Shown here: positions 28,281-36,429 of the stretch, in pieces
Layout of the letters: every line of letters begins with the position of its first letter
How positions within the stretch are numbered: the first letter of the stretch is position 1
Source of the DNA: Sinorhizobium meliloti
Lineage (GTDB): Bacteria; Pseudomonadota; Alphaproteobacteria; Rhizobiales; Rhizobiaceae
Reading direction: 5' to 3'
Assembly: GCF_035610345.1 (NCBI RefSeq)
Contig: NZ_CP141212.1
Location: 2,237,976-2,301,975, forward strand
DNA: 64,000 nt
Program-made: the position numbers and the translations under genes
Notes under the pieces: model-generated
Told to the model about the DNA's origin: nothing
The model's input: the letters and a program-made list of their open reading frames with translations, nothing else
The model's database searches: none

Positions 28281-29662
28281 GCGGTCACTTTCTTGAGGTG
28301 ATAGGATTTCGGGCGGGTGAGATTGTGGAAGCCGAGCACCGAGAGCGAGCCGCCCCGGCCGGTCTCCTTGACGCCGGTCCAGCACAGCGCCGGATCGAGA
28401 TAGTCGGCGCGATTCATGAAAACCGTGCCCGTTTCGAGCTCACTGCCGATCCGCGCCGCGCGCTCCGCATCCTTCGTCCAGAGCGACGCGGTGAGACCGT
28501 ACCGGCTGTCGTTCATCAATTCGATCGCCTCGGCGTCGCTCTTCACCTTCATGATGCCCACGGCCGGCCCGAAGGTTTCCTCACGCATGAACTCCATGGA
28601 GTGATCGACGTCGACAAGGACTTGCGGCGCCAGATAGGCACCGCCATCGTCCTGCGGGAAGAGCTTCGGGTCGATCAGCGCCTTGGCACCCCTGGAGATC
28701 GCATCGGCGATCTGATTGCGCACGGTTGCCGCAAAGCGCTTGTTTGCCATCGGACCGAGCGTCGTCTCCGGATCGAGCGGATTGCCGAGCTTGTAATTGG
28801 ACGCCCAGGCGACCGATTTCTCGACAAAGGCGTCATAGAGCGACTCATGCACATAGATGCGCTCGATGCCGCAGCAGCACTGGCCGGAATTGTAGGTCGC
28901 GCCGTCCATCAGCGTGTCGACGGCCGCGTCGAGGTCGGCATCCTCCATCACATAGCCAGGATCCTTGCCGCCGAGCTCGAGGCCGAGGCCGGTAAAGGTG
29001 CCGGCCGCCGCCCGCTCGATCGACCGGCCGCCTTCGACCGATCCGGTGAAGTTGATGAAGTCGAAGCTCTTGGCGGCAATCAGCGCCGCCGTCGTGTCGT
29101 GATCCAGGAACAGGTTCTGGAAAACGTCCGCCGGAACGCCCGCCTCGATGAAGCCGCGCACCATGCGCTCGCCGACGAGGATCGTTTGGCTGGCGTGTTT
29201 GAGGATCACGGTATTGCCGGCCATCAGCGCCGGCGCGACCGTGTTGATCGCGGTCATATAGGGATAGTTCCACGGAGCGATGACGAAGACGACGCCATGC
29301 GGCTCGCGCGCGATGCGCCGCTCGAAGCGGTCGCTCTCCTCCACGACGAGCGGCTTCAGCGCATCGGCCGCGATCGAGGCGACGTAATTGGAGCGCTCGT
29401 TGAATCCCTTGAATTCGCCGCCATAGCGCACCGGCCGGCCCATCTGCCAGGCGAGTTCCGGCACCACCTCGTCGACCATCTCGTTGAGGCGTGCCACGCC
29501 GGCAAGCACCAGCTTCACACGTTCATCGAGCGGGCGCCTGGCCCAGGCCTTCTGCGCGAGGCGCGCATGTGCCACGGCCTGCCTCGCCATCTCCAGCGGC
29601 ATTGCCGGGCGCTCGGCATAAACCTCGCCGTCGACCGGCGAAACACATCGGATCATCGTCAT
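28277..29662 (-). CDS. NAD-dependent aldehyde dehydrogenase
   Basis: A 461-residue ALDH superfamily enzyme oxidising an aldehyde to the acid. Visible landmarks are APWNYPY near 130, the catalytic Glu near 229 in LELGGKDP, and the Cys nucleophile in GQCCCG at 261-265. The length is slightly shorter than the 480-500 usual for PuuC-type enzymes. It overlaps the Fe-ADH gene by four bases and lies between it and the glutamine-synthetase-like gene, which suggests sequential oxidation alcohol to aldehyde to acid. A rhizobial repeat separates it from the ligase gene. Specific aldehyde unknown. Confidence 0.92.
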   Translation of the reverse strand: MTMIRCVSPVDGEVYAERPAMPLEMARQAVAHARLAQKAWARRPLDERVKLVLAGVARLNEMVDEVVPELAWQMGRPVRYGGEFKGFNERSNYVASIAADALKPLVVEESDRFERRIAREPHGVVFVIAPWNYPYMTAINTVAPALMAGNTVILKHASQTILVGERMVRGFIEAGVPADVFQNLFLDHDTTAALIAAKSFDFINFTGSVEGGRSIERAAAGTFTGLGLELGGKDPGYVMEDADLDAAVDTLMDGATYNSGQCCCGIERIYVHESLYDAFVEKSVAWASNYKLGNPLDPETTLGPMANKRFAATVRNQIADAISRGAKALIDPKLFPQDDGGAYLAPQVLVDVDHSMEFMREETFGPAVGIMKVKSDAEAIELMNDSRYGLTASLWTKDAERAARIGSELETGTVFMNRADYLDPALCWTGVKETGRGGSLSVLGFHNLTRPKSYHLKKVTA

Positions 29663-29694
29663 GATCGTCTTCCTGTTCTCATTTCACATGAATT

Positions 29695-29848
29695 CCCCTC
29701 CCCAACCCTCCCCACAAGAGGGAGGGGCTTGACCTGCGGCACCGCTCCGCACGGTAATTCGGCCATGCTCCTTGTGGGGGCATCGGCTTTCGATAGGAGG
29801 GTGCCGCAACGTAGCCCCTCCCCCTCGTGGGGAGGGATTGTGGAGGGG
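29695..29848. repeat. RIME/MITE-like rhizobial intergenic element
   Basis: An inverted-repeat element of about 154 bases. Its left arm reads CCCCTCCCCAACCCTCCCC (29695-29713) and its right arm is the near-complement GTGGGGAGGGATTGTGG onward (29827-29848). The interior has further GGGAGGGG and CCCCTCCCCCTC words. It fills the gap between the glutamine-synthetase-like and aldehyde dehydrogenase genes of one operon, so it lies in the transcript. Elements of this kind are short, non-coding and multicopy in rhizobial genomes. Confidence 0.7.
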
Positions 29849-29852
29849 CGTT

Positions 29853-31223
29853 TTACGCCCTTTCGAACCCGCGCGCGACCTCCCAGTCGGTCACGCGCCG
29901 GTCATATTCCTGCTGCTCCCATTCTGCGGCGTGCACATAATGATCGACAACCTCTTCGCCAAAAGCGGCACGAAGCATCTTCGAACCGGAAAGCGCCTCG
30001 CTCGCCTCTCTCAGCGTATGCGGGATCTCGCGCACCTCCTTGCCCTGATAGGCGTCGCCCACGAAGGGCGCCTCCAGTTCCATCTTGTTCTCGATGCCGG
30101 AAATGCCGGCCGCGATCAGGGCGGCAAAGGCAAGGTACGGGTTGAGATCGGAGCCGCCGACGCGGCATTCGATGCGGATTGCCTTGCTGCCCTCACCGCA
30201 GAGGCGATAGCCGGCCGTGCGGTTGTCCTTGCTCCAGATCGCCTTGGTCGGAGCGAAGGTGCCGGCCATGAAGCGCTTGTAGGAGTTGATATAGGGCGCC
30301 AGGAAATAGGTTACCTCGCTCGCATGGGCGAGCTGACCGGCCACATAGTGGCGCATGAGCTCAGACATGCCATACTGCCCGTTCTTGTCGAAGAACAGCG
30401 GCGTTTCGCCGTCCTTGCTCCAGAGCGACTGGTGGATGTGCGACGAGGAGCCGGCGGCCGAGTAGTTCCACTTGGCAAGGAAGGTGATCGCCTTGCCGCG
30501 CTGCCAGGCGATTTCCTTGCAGCCGTTCTTGATGATCGCATGCCGGTCGGCCATCGTCACGGCCTCCGCATAACGGACGTTGATCTCCTCCTGGCCGGCG
30601 GACGCCTCGCCCTTGGAGTTCTCGACCGGGATCCCGGCTCCCTGAAGACCGTTGCGGATCGCCCGCATCACATCCTCTTCCTTGGTCGTCTGGAAGATGT
30701 GGTAATCCTCGTTGTAGCCGCTGACGAGCTGCAGGTCGCGATATCCCGAGAGCCTCGCATCGTCATAGGACTGATCGAAGAGGAAGAATTCGAGTTCGCT
30801 CGCCATATAGGCCTTGAAGCCCATGGCTTCGAGGCGCGCCACCTGCTTCTTCAAAATGGCGCGCGGCGAGTGCGGCACTTCCGTATGCGTGTCATGGTCC
30901 AGCATGTCGCAGAGAACCAGCGCGGTACCTTCGAGCCACGGAATGCGCCGGAGGGTCGAGAGGTCCGGCTTCATCGTGTAATCGCCGTACCCTTTCTCCC
31001 AGCTCGTCGCCTTGTAGCCGGGAACGGTCTCCATCTCCATATCTGTGGCAAGCAGGTAGTTGCAGCTATGCGTCTCCTTCCATGCGCTTTCCACGAAATA
31101 TTCCGCATGAAACCGCTTGCCCATCAGGCGGCCCTGCATGTCCACCTGGCAGGCGAGCACCGTGTCGATGCGGCCCTCGGCCACGTCTCTCTTCAAATCA
31201 TCGAATGTATAGTTCGCGCTCAT
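29853..31223 (-). CDS. Glutamine-synthetase-like gamma-glutamyl amine/amino-alcohol ligase
   Basis: A 456-residue class I GS-like protein related to gamma-glutamylputrescine and gamma-glutamylethanolamide synthetases (PuuA/GlnA4-like). The catalytic core has MASELEFFLF near 140, AGQEEINVRYA near 205, SSSHIHQSLW near 255 and RIECRVGGSDLNPYLAFAA near 350. The usual adenylylation Tyr segment of housekeeping GlnA is not evident. Together with the adjacent ADH, ALDH and TRAP genes the sequence fits glutamylation of an imported amine. ATG 31223 with an AGGA upstream is preferred to a longer start. The amine is not identifiable. Confidence 0.88.
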   Translation of the reverse strand: MSANYTFDDLKRDVAEGRIDTVLACQVDMQGRLMGKRFHAEYFVESAWKETHSCNYLLATDMEMETVPGYKATSWEKGYGDYTMKPDLSTLRRIPWLEGTALVLCDMLDHDTHTEVPHSPRAILKKQVARLEAMGFKAYMASELEFFLFDQSYDDARLSGYRDLQLVSGYNEDYHIFQTTKEEDVMRAIRNGLQGAGIPVENSKGEASAGQEEINVRYAEAVTMADRHAIIKNGCKEIAWQRGKAITFLAKWNYSAAGSSSHIHQSLWSKDGETPLFFDKNGQYGMSELMRHYVAGQLAHASEVTYFLAPYINSYKRFMAGTFAPTKAIWSKDNRTAGYRLCGEGSKAIRIECRVGGSDLNPYLAFAALIAAGISGIENKMELEAPFVGDAYQGKEVREIPHTLREASEALSGSKMLRAAFGEEVVDHYVHAAEWEQQEYDRRVTDWEVARGFERA

Positions 31224-31273
31224 GGGAAGGTCCTGGTTCCGGTCTGCTACCGGTAGAATTGTTCCGTCCATCT

Positions 31274-31296
31274 CCGGGGCCGCATCGCAGCCCCGG
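31274..31296 (-). other. Intercistronic stem-loop after TRAP binding-protein gene
   Basis: Arms CCGGGGC (31274-31280) and GCCCCGG (31290-31296) lie between the stop of the TRAP solute-binding protein gene and the GS-like gene. Such hairpins typically protect or terminate binding-protein messages, making the binding protein more abundant than the enzymes downstream. Confidence 0.5.
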
Positions 31297-31316
31297 GTGT
31301 CAGTTGCTGGGCCCGA

Positions 31317-32366
31317 TCAGGTATAGCGATAGGGCGGCCCGGCCTTTTCCATTGTCTCGCGGTACTTCTTCAATATCTCTACGACCTTGGCCGCGCGCGG
31401 GCTGGTGGCAGCAATCTCGTCCCAGAATTTCAGGGCCTCCGCTTCAACCGTTTTCCATTCCTCGTCCGGAATGGTCGTCAGTTCCAGCTTGGTGCCTTCG
31501 GCGCGTAACTTCGCCTCGCCGCCCCAGTACCAGTGCTGGCGATAGTAATGCGAGGAGTCGATGCAGAGGCGGAACAGCGTCTGCAGATGCTCCGGCACCT
31601 CCTTCCAGCGCGCGGAGTTCGCAAAAAACGATCCGCACCAGGCGCCGGAGATATTGTTCGTCAGAAAGTACTTGGTGACGTCCGCCCAGCCCACCGTGTA
31701 GTCCTCGGTAATCCCCGACCAGGCGAGCCCGTCGAGTTCGCCCGTCTGCATGGCGACCTGCACGTCCTCCCAGGGCAGAGTAACGGGAACGACGCCGAAA
31801 CGCGTCAGAAACTTGCCGGCGGTCGGGAAGGTGAAGATGCGCAGGCCGTTGAGGTCCGCAAGCGTCTTGATCGGCTTCACCGTTGCAAAGTTGCAGGGAT
31901 CCCAGGATCCGGCCGAAAGCCAGGTGACCCCTTCGACTTCGCCATAGGCTTCGGCCCAGATCTCGTTGAGGCCGTACTGATGAAAGAGCGTCGGCACGTC
32001 CAGGCTGTAGCGCGAAGCGAATGGGAAGTAGCCGCCGAATACCTTGATGTCGACCGGTGAAGCCATCGAGTCGTCGTCGCTCTGAACCGCATCGATCGTA
32101 CCGGCCTGCATGGCGCGGAACAATTCGCCGGTCGGCACGAGCTGATCGGCGGTGTAAAGGTCGATTTGCATCTCGCCATTGGCGGCCTTGTTGAAGGCAT
32201 CGATCGCCGGCTTGATGACATGTTCGGCGAGCGCCGGGCCGGCATAGGTCTGCAGGCGCCAGGTGATCTTTCCGGATTGCGCACGCACTGCCGGGGCAGC
32301 AAGCGCCGTCGTTCCGGCCGCGGCTGCAAGCCCGGCCTTCTTCAGAAAATCGCGTCTGTTGGTCAT
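31317..32366 (-). CDS. TRAP transporter solute-binding protein, DctP family
   Basis: A 349-residue periplasmic binding protein. The N-terminus TNRRDFLKKAGLAAAAG contains a twin arginine, so Tat export is likely, with cleavage after PAVRA. DctP-type elements such as LADLNGLRIFTFPTAGKF and the GELDGLAWSGITE region follow; a conserved Arg for a carboxylate ligand may be the one in GLRIF. It is followed by the GS-like gene and preceded by both TRAP permease genes on the same strand. A carboxylate, amino acid or polyol-type ligand is possible; sequence does not decide. Confidence 0.9.
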   Translation of the reverse strand: MTNRRDFLKKAGLAAAAGTTALAAPAVRAQSGKITWRLQTYAGPALAEHVIKPAIDAFNKAANGEMQIDLYTADQLVPTGELFRAMQAGTIDAVQSDDDSMASPVDIKVFGGYFPFASRYSLDVPTLFHQYGLNEIWAEAYGEVEGVTWLSAGSWDPCNFATVKPIKTLADLNGLRIFTFPTAGKFLTRFGVVPVTLPWEDVQVAMQTGELDGLAWSGITEDYTVGWADVTKYFLTNNISGAWCGSFFANSARWKEVPEHLQTLFRLCIDSSHYYRQHWYWGGEAKLRAEGTKLELTTIPDEEWKTVEAEALKFWDEIAATSPRAAKVVEILKKYRETMEKAGPPYRYT

Positions 32367-32462
32367 GTCCGTTTCCCTCTGTTTTCGTTCAACGTTCACT
32401 TCTTTTTTGGAGCCTCCCATCGGAAGGTCTCACCTCTTGCGGCGCAAGGCGCCGGCTCCCCG

Positions 32463-33788
32463 TCAGCCCTTCACATAGACATGGTGCGGCAGCCACAGTG
32501 CGATCTCCGGAAACGCCGTCACGATTGCCAGTCCCACGAGCATCACCAGGACGAAGGGGAGCACCGATCTGTAGATGTCCATCAGCGATATCTCGGGAGG
32601 AGCCATCGCACGCATCAGGAACAGGTTGTAGCCGAAGGGCGGAGTCATGTAGGCGATCTGGCAGGTTATCGTGTAGAGCACGCCGTACCAGATCAGATCG
32701 AAGCCGAGGCTGCCCACGAGAGGTATGTAGAGAGGGGCGACGATTACCAGCATGGCTGTGTCGTCAAGGAACGTGCCCATGATCAGATAGGAAATCTGCA
32801 TCAGGATCAGCACTTCCCAGGGACCCAGCCCCCATTTCTCCAGGAACAGGAACTCGATCGCCTTGACCGCTCCCAGACCGTCGAAGACCGCACCGAAGCA
32901 GAGCGCTGCCAGGATGATCCACATGAACATGCAGGAGATCCCGAGTGTCTGCTCGATCGTCTTGTCGAAAACGGTCCATGTCAGACGCCCCTTCCACCAG
33001 GCCGCTACGAGGGCAGAAAGCGCCCCGACGGCGGAGCTCTCGACAAGGCTTGTGACGCCCATCACGAAGAGGCCCATCATCAGAAAGAAGATCATGAAGG
33101 GGAGGATGCCGGCGCGTAACAGCTTGAGCTTTTCGGCAAGCGGGACGTTCCGCTCCTCCTTGGGAAGCGCCGGCCCAAGATGCGGCTGTATCTTGCAGCG
33201 AAAGACCACATAGATCGAAAACAGCAGTGCCAGAAGCAACCCCGGAAACACGCCTGCAAGCCAGAGCTGCCCCACCGGCTGACGCGCGATCATGCCGTAG
33301 AGCACCAGCACGACGCTCGGCGGAACCAGAATGCCGAGTGAACTGCCCGCCTGAATGACTCCGGTCACCATCGTCTTGTCGTAGCCGCGGCGCAGGAGCT
33401 CGGGCAGCGCGATGGTCGCGCCGATCGCCATTCCCGCAACGCTGAGTCCGTTCATCGCGGAAATGATGACCATCAGCCCGATGGTGCCAAGCGCAAGCCC
33501 GCCGCGCAGGCCGCCCATCCACACGTGGAACATCTTGTAGAGATCCTCGGCGATCCCGGACTCCGACAGCATGTAGCCCATGAAGATGAAGAGCGGCAAA
33601 GTGAGCAGCGGATACCATTTCATCAGCTTCATCGAAGCGGCGAAGGCCATCTCGAAGCCGCCATTGCCCCAGAGGAAGGCAGCCGAAACCGCGCCGACGA
33701 CACCGATGGCCGCGAAGACCCTTTGCCCGGTCAGCATCGTCATCATCATGGACGAGAACATCATGAAGGCGATCATCTCGTAGCTCAT
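32463..33788 (-). CDS. TRAP transporter large permease, DctM family
   Basis: A 441-residue inner-membrane protein with about 12 helices, the size and hydrophobicity expected of DctM, which couples solute uptake to a Na+ or H+ gradient. Conserved-looking segments are MSMMMTMLTGQRVFA-like N-terminal helices, the GLSVAGMAIGATIALPEL region and MGTFLDDTAMLVIVAPLY. Its start overlaps the stop of the small permease gene by four bases. It forms one transporter with the neighbouring DctQ and DctP proteins. Confidence 0.93.
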   Translation of the reverse strand: MSYEMIAFMMFSSMMMTMLTGQRVFAAIGVVGAVSAAFLWGNGGFEMAFAASMKLMKWYPLLTLPLFIFMGYMLSESGIAEDLYKMFHVWMGGLRGGLALGTIGLMVIISAMNGLSVAGMAIGATIALPELLRRGYDKTMVTGVIQAGSSLGILVPPSVVLVLYGMIARQPVGQLWLAGVFPGLLLALLFSIYVVFRCKIQPHLGPALPKEERNVPLAEKLKLLRAGILPFMIFFLMMGLFVMGVTSLVESSAVGALSALVAAWWKGRLTWTVFDKTIEQTLGISCMFMWIILAALCFGAVFDGLGAVKAIEFLFLEKWGLGPWEVLILMQISYLIMGTFLDDTAMLVIVAPLYIPLVGSLGFDLIWYGVLYTITCQIAYMTPPFGYNLFLMRAMAPPEISLMDIYRSVLPFVLVMLVGLAIVTAFPEIALWLPHHVYVKG

Positions 33789-34294
33789 GCGATCGGCCTC
33801 CCCATCGCCCGGGCAAGGTCCTTGATGAAGATGGACGTTGCCTGCAGGAGAGTGAGTGCGATGCCTATCGTCATGACGATCTTGATCGGCGCCATGTAGG
33901 GTGCCCAGCTCGAATAGCTGGTCTCACCGTATTTCAACGCATAAGCAGTGCTGGAAACGCCTCCATAAAGCAGGAAGCCCAGATAGACGAAGAGCATGAG
34001 GATGGTGATCGCATCGACCGCAGCGCGCGTGCGCGCAGTCCAGCGGCCATAGACCAGGTCCATACGCACGTGGCTGTCGAGCTGGAGCGAATAGGCCCCA
34101 CCCAGCAGATAGTATGCCGCCATGACGAATTGTGCCATTTCGAGCGTCCAGAGCGACGGCAGCAGCCAGGCCTTCGATACGGACGAATAGAGCAGAATGC
34201 CCATCATCGCGAAGATCAGATACATGGTCGTCCGGCCCACGCGGCGATTGAATCCGTCGACCGTTCGCACATAGGTTTTCAAATATTCAGGCAT
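33785..34294 (-). CDS. TRAP transporter small permease, DctQ family
   Basis: A 169-residue inner-membrane protein with four hydrophobic segments, the standard DctQ layout. It carries the LQLDSHVRMDLVYGRW loop typical of the family, which joins helices two and three. The gene heads the transporter part of the cluster, overlapping the DctM gene by four bases and lying 124 bases from the N-formylglutamate-amidohydrolase-like gene, which is on the same strand. No function besides the TRAP complex is expected. Confidence 0.9.
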   Translation of the reverse strand: MPEYLKTYVRTVDGFNRRVGRTTMYLIFAMMGILLYSSVSKAWLLPSLWTLEMAQFVMAAYYLLGGAYSLQLDSHVRMDLVYGRWTARTRAAVDAITILMLFVYLGFLLYGGVSSTAYALKYGETSYSSWAPYMAPIKIVMTIGIALTLLQATSIFIKDLARAMGRPIA

Positions 34295-34418
34295 CGCGGC
34301 GCCCTGCCCCGCGCGCGCCGTCAGGACGAGGAAGCTCCCCTCCCATAGCTGCCGATCCGATCATGGGCTGCATCTCTCCTGTTCACTGTCATCACCGCGG
34401 CTTCGCCGCTCCCCGGGT

Positions 34419-35246
34419 CTATTGTTGTGCCGGAAGGGCAACCGCGCTCGTTGCGAGCAGCCCCGCCAGATAATCGGCCATGACCCTTTGGCCGACTTTA
34501 TCGCGGATGAGATCGTTGCGGATCTCGATCATGACGTTGGGCACGCCAAGGCGGATACCGTATTCGATCAGACTGTGCGTCACGCCGTCGGCCGGTCCAT
34601 AAGGTTCGTTGCGGCGGACGTCGTATCCCGCCTCCGCGGTCGCCGCGGCGGCAAGAATGCGCTCCGCGAGCCGGCTGTCCGCATCGTGCAGAATGCCGAG
34701 CTCGACGGTCCGCGGCTTGCCGAAATAGATCGGCGTGAAACTGTGTATGGTCACGAGAACCGGCCCTCTGCGCGCGGCCTTGCGGTCTGCCACGGCGCGC
34801 GTGACCGCCGCGTGAAACGGCAGGTAAATCTCCTGGATCCGCGCCTGCCGCTCCGCGGCCGAAAGGGCGACGTTGCCGGGCACCTCATAGGTCTCGCTGA
34901 CGGCAGGCATCGCCGCAGCCGCTTCCGGCGGTCTGTTGCAATCATAGGCAAGCCGCGAAAAACGCTGATGAATCAGGGTGCCATCCAGCTCTTTGGAGAG
35001 CAGCCGGGAGACTGCCAATGCGCCGGGATCCCAGGCGACATGACTCTCGAGCGCCTCCTTCGAAAGGCCGAGCGTTCCCAGCCGCTCGGGCATCCGGTTC
35101 GAGGCATGCTCGCAGACGAAGAGGAATTCTCCCTTCGCTTCGGCGTTCTCGATCGCGACCGGGTCGCCCTCTGCCTCAGTCAAAAGTCCCGTCAAAACCG
35201 GCCCCCAATGCCTCGTCAGACGATGGTTGTGAAGAGAATTCTTCAC
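34419..35246 (-). CDS. N-formylglutamate amidohydrolase-like protein
   Basis: A member of the N-formylglutamate amidohydrolase (HutG2-type, PF05013) family, zinc enzymes cutting N-acylated amino acids. The N-terminal motif FLFVCEHASNRMP, HVAWDPGA and VTIHSFTPIYFG are characteristic and hold the likely metal residues. There is no ATG before residue 50 or so: GTG 35246 is used here, but TTG 35288 or TTG 35183 are equally possible, and no clear ribosome site supports any. Being upstream of the TRAP genes it may release glutamate or another amide product from a gamma-glutamyl intermediate. Substrate not shown. Confidence 0.78.
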   Translation of the reverse strand: MKNSLHNHRLTRHWGPVLTGLLTEAEGDPVAIENAEAKGEFLFVCEHASNRMPERLGTLGLSKEALESHVAWDPGALAVSRLLSKELDGTLIHQRFSRLAYDCNRPPEAAAAMPAVSETYEVPGNVALSAAERQARIQEIYLPFHAAVTRAVADRKAARRGPVLVTIHSFTPIYFGKPRTVELGILHDADSRLAERILAAAATAEAGYDVRRNEPYGPADGVTHSLIEYGIRLGVPNVMIEIRNDLIRDKVGQRVMADYLAGLLATSAVALPAQQ

Positions 35247-35364
35247 GAATCGGCACGTGTCAATGGAAAACTGAAACGATCTTTTCAAAATTGCGATTGA
35301 CTTCGATTGTGACAGCGATGTTTAATTTCCGGCAAGCTGGCAAAGACCGGCCAAGGGGACGACA

Positions 35365-36243
35365 TTGAACGGCAACACGGCTTCCATGACGGTGTCGGAT
35401 GTGATCAACGCACATTTCGCCGCGCTGACGCGCGCCGAAAAGCAATTGGCGGAGACACTTCTCGACAATTACCCGGTCTCCGGTCTCGGTTCGATCACCA
35501 CGGTCGCCGAGAACGCCGGCGTTTCGACGCCGACGGTCGCCCGCATGGTTCAGAAGCTCGGTTTTCGCGGCTTCCCGGACTTTCAGGCACGGCTTCATCA
35601 GGAGCTCGAGGCGACGATCTCCAATCCGATCGCCAAGCACGACCGCTGGGCGGCCAGCGCGCCGGGGACGCATACGCTCAACCGTTTCGCCGACGCGGTC
35701 ATGGGAAACATGCGCCAGACGCTGTCGCAGATCGAGCCCGCGGAGTTCGACACGGCCGCCGCACTCGTTGCCGATTTGAAGCGCAGGGTCTATCTCGTCG
35801 GCGGGCGCATCACCCGCTCTCTCGCGGATTACCTCTTCACTCATCTTCAGGTCATCCGAACCGGCGTCACGCAGATCGCCGCGAACCCGAGTTCGTGGCC
35901 GCATTACGTGCTGGACATGCGCCCGGGAGACGTCCTCATCCTGTTCGACATCCGCCGTTACGAGCAGGAGATGGAAACGCTCGCCCGCTCCGCCCGAGAC
36001 CGCGGCGTCGAGATCATCCTCTTCACGGACCAGTGGGGCTCTCCGGTCGCCAAGTCTTCATCGAAGGTCTTCCGCGCCCGGATCGAGGTTCCCTCCGCAT
36101 GGGACAGTTCCGTCATGCTGCTCTTCCTCGTGGAGGCGCTGATCGAGGCGGTACAGAGCTCGAACTGGGACCAAACCCGGGACCGGATGAGGACGCTGGA
36201 GGGCCTGTTCGATTCCACCCGCATTTTCCGCAAGCCGGTCTAG
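35365..36243 (+). CDS. RpiR-family transcriptional regulator (HTH plus SIS domain)
   Basis: A 292-residue regulator with an N-terminal HTH_6 domain (about 10-85, GVSTPTVARMVQKLGF recognition helix) and a C-terminal SIS domain (about 125-260), which in relatives binds a phosphosugar or similar effector. The start codon is TTG 35365 with AAGGGGA seven bases upstream; ATG 35386 is the alternative. It is divergent from the N-formylglutamate-amidohydrolase/TRAP/GS cluster and co-directional with the ABC transporter operon that follows, so it may control either or both. No effector is assigned. Confidence 0.9.
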   Translation: MNGNTASMTVSDVINAHFAALTRAEKQLAETLLDNYPVSGLGSITTVAENAGVSTPTVARMVQKLGFRGFPDFQARLHQELEATISNPIAKHDRWAASAPGTHTLNRFADAVMGNMRQTLSQIEPAEFDTAAALVADLKRRVYLVGGRITRSLADYLFTHLQVIRTGVTQIAANPSSWPHYVLDMRPGDVLILFDIRRYEQEMETLARSARDRGVEIILFTDQWGSPVAKSSSKVFRARIEVPSAWDSSVMLLFLVEALIEAVQSSNWDQTRDRMRTLEGLFDSTRIFRKPV

Positions 36244-36429
36244 GAGGGCTCCGGCGGCTTGAATTCCCTGATGGAAGAGCAATCAGGCGACATTCGAATG
36301 CAACCGGGGCGGATTGCTCCGAAGCCGACATATCTGCCGCAGACGGGACAAGGCCTGTCACATAAGCTTCATCGCATATCTTTAACTGCATCGGCGAAAT
36401 TGAACGAAAACCCAATAAGGAGAACGCCA

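Noticed and set aside
28298..30145. 615-residue plus-strand open frame across the ALDH and GS-like genes
   Set aside because: Lacks domains and spans a rhizobial repeat; the minus strand carries two clear enzymes.
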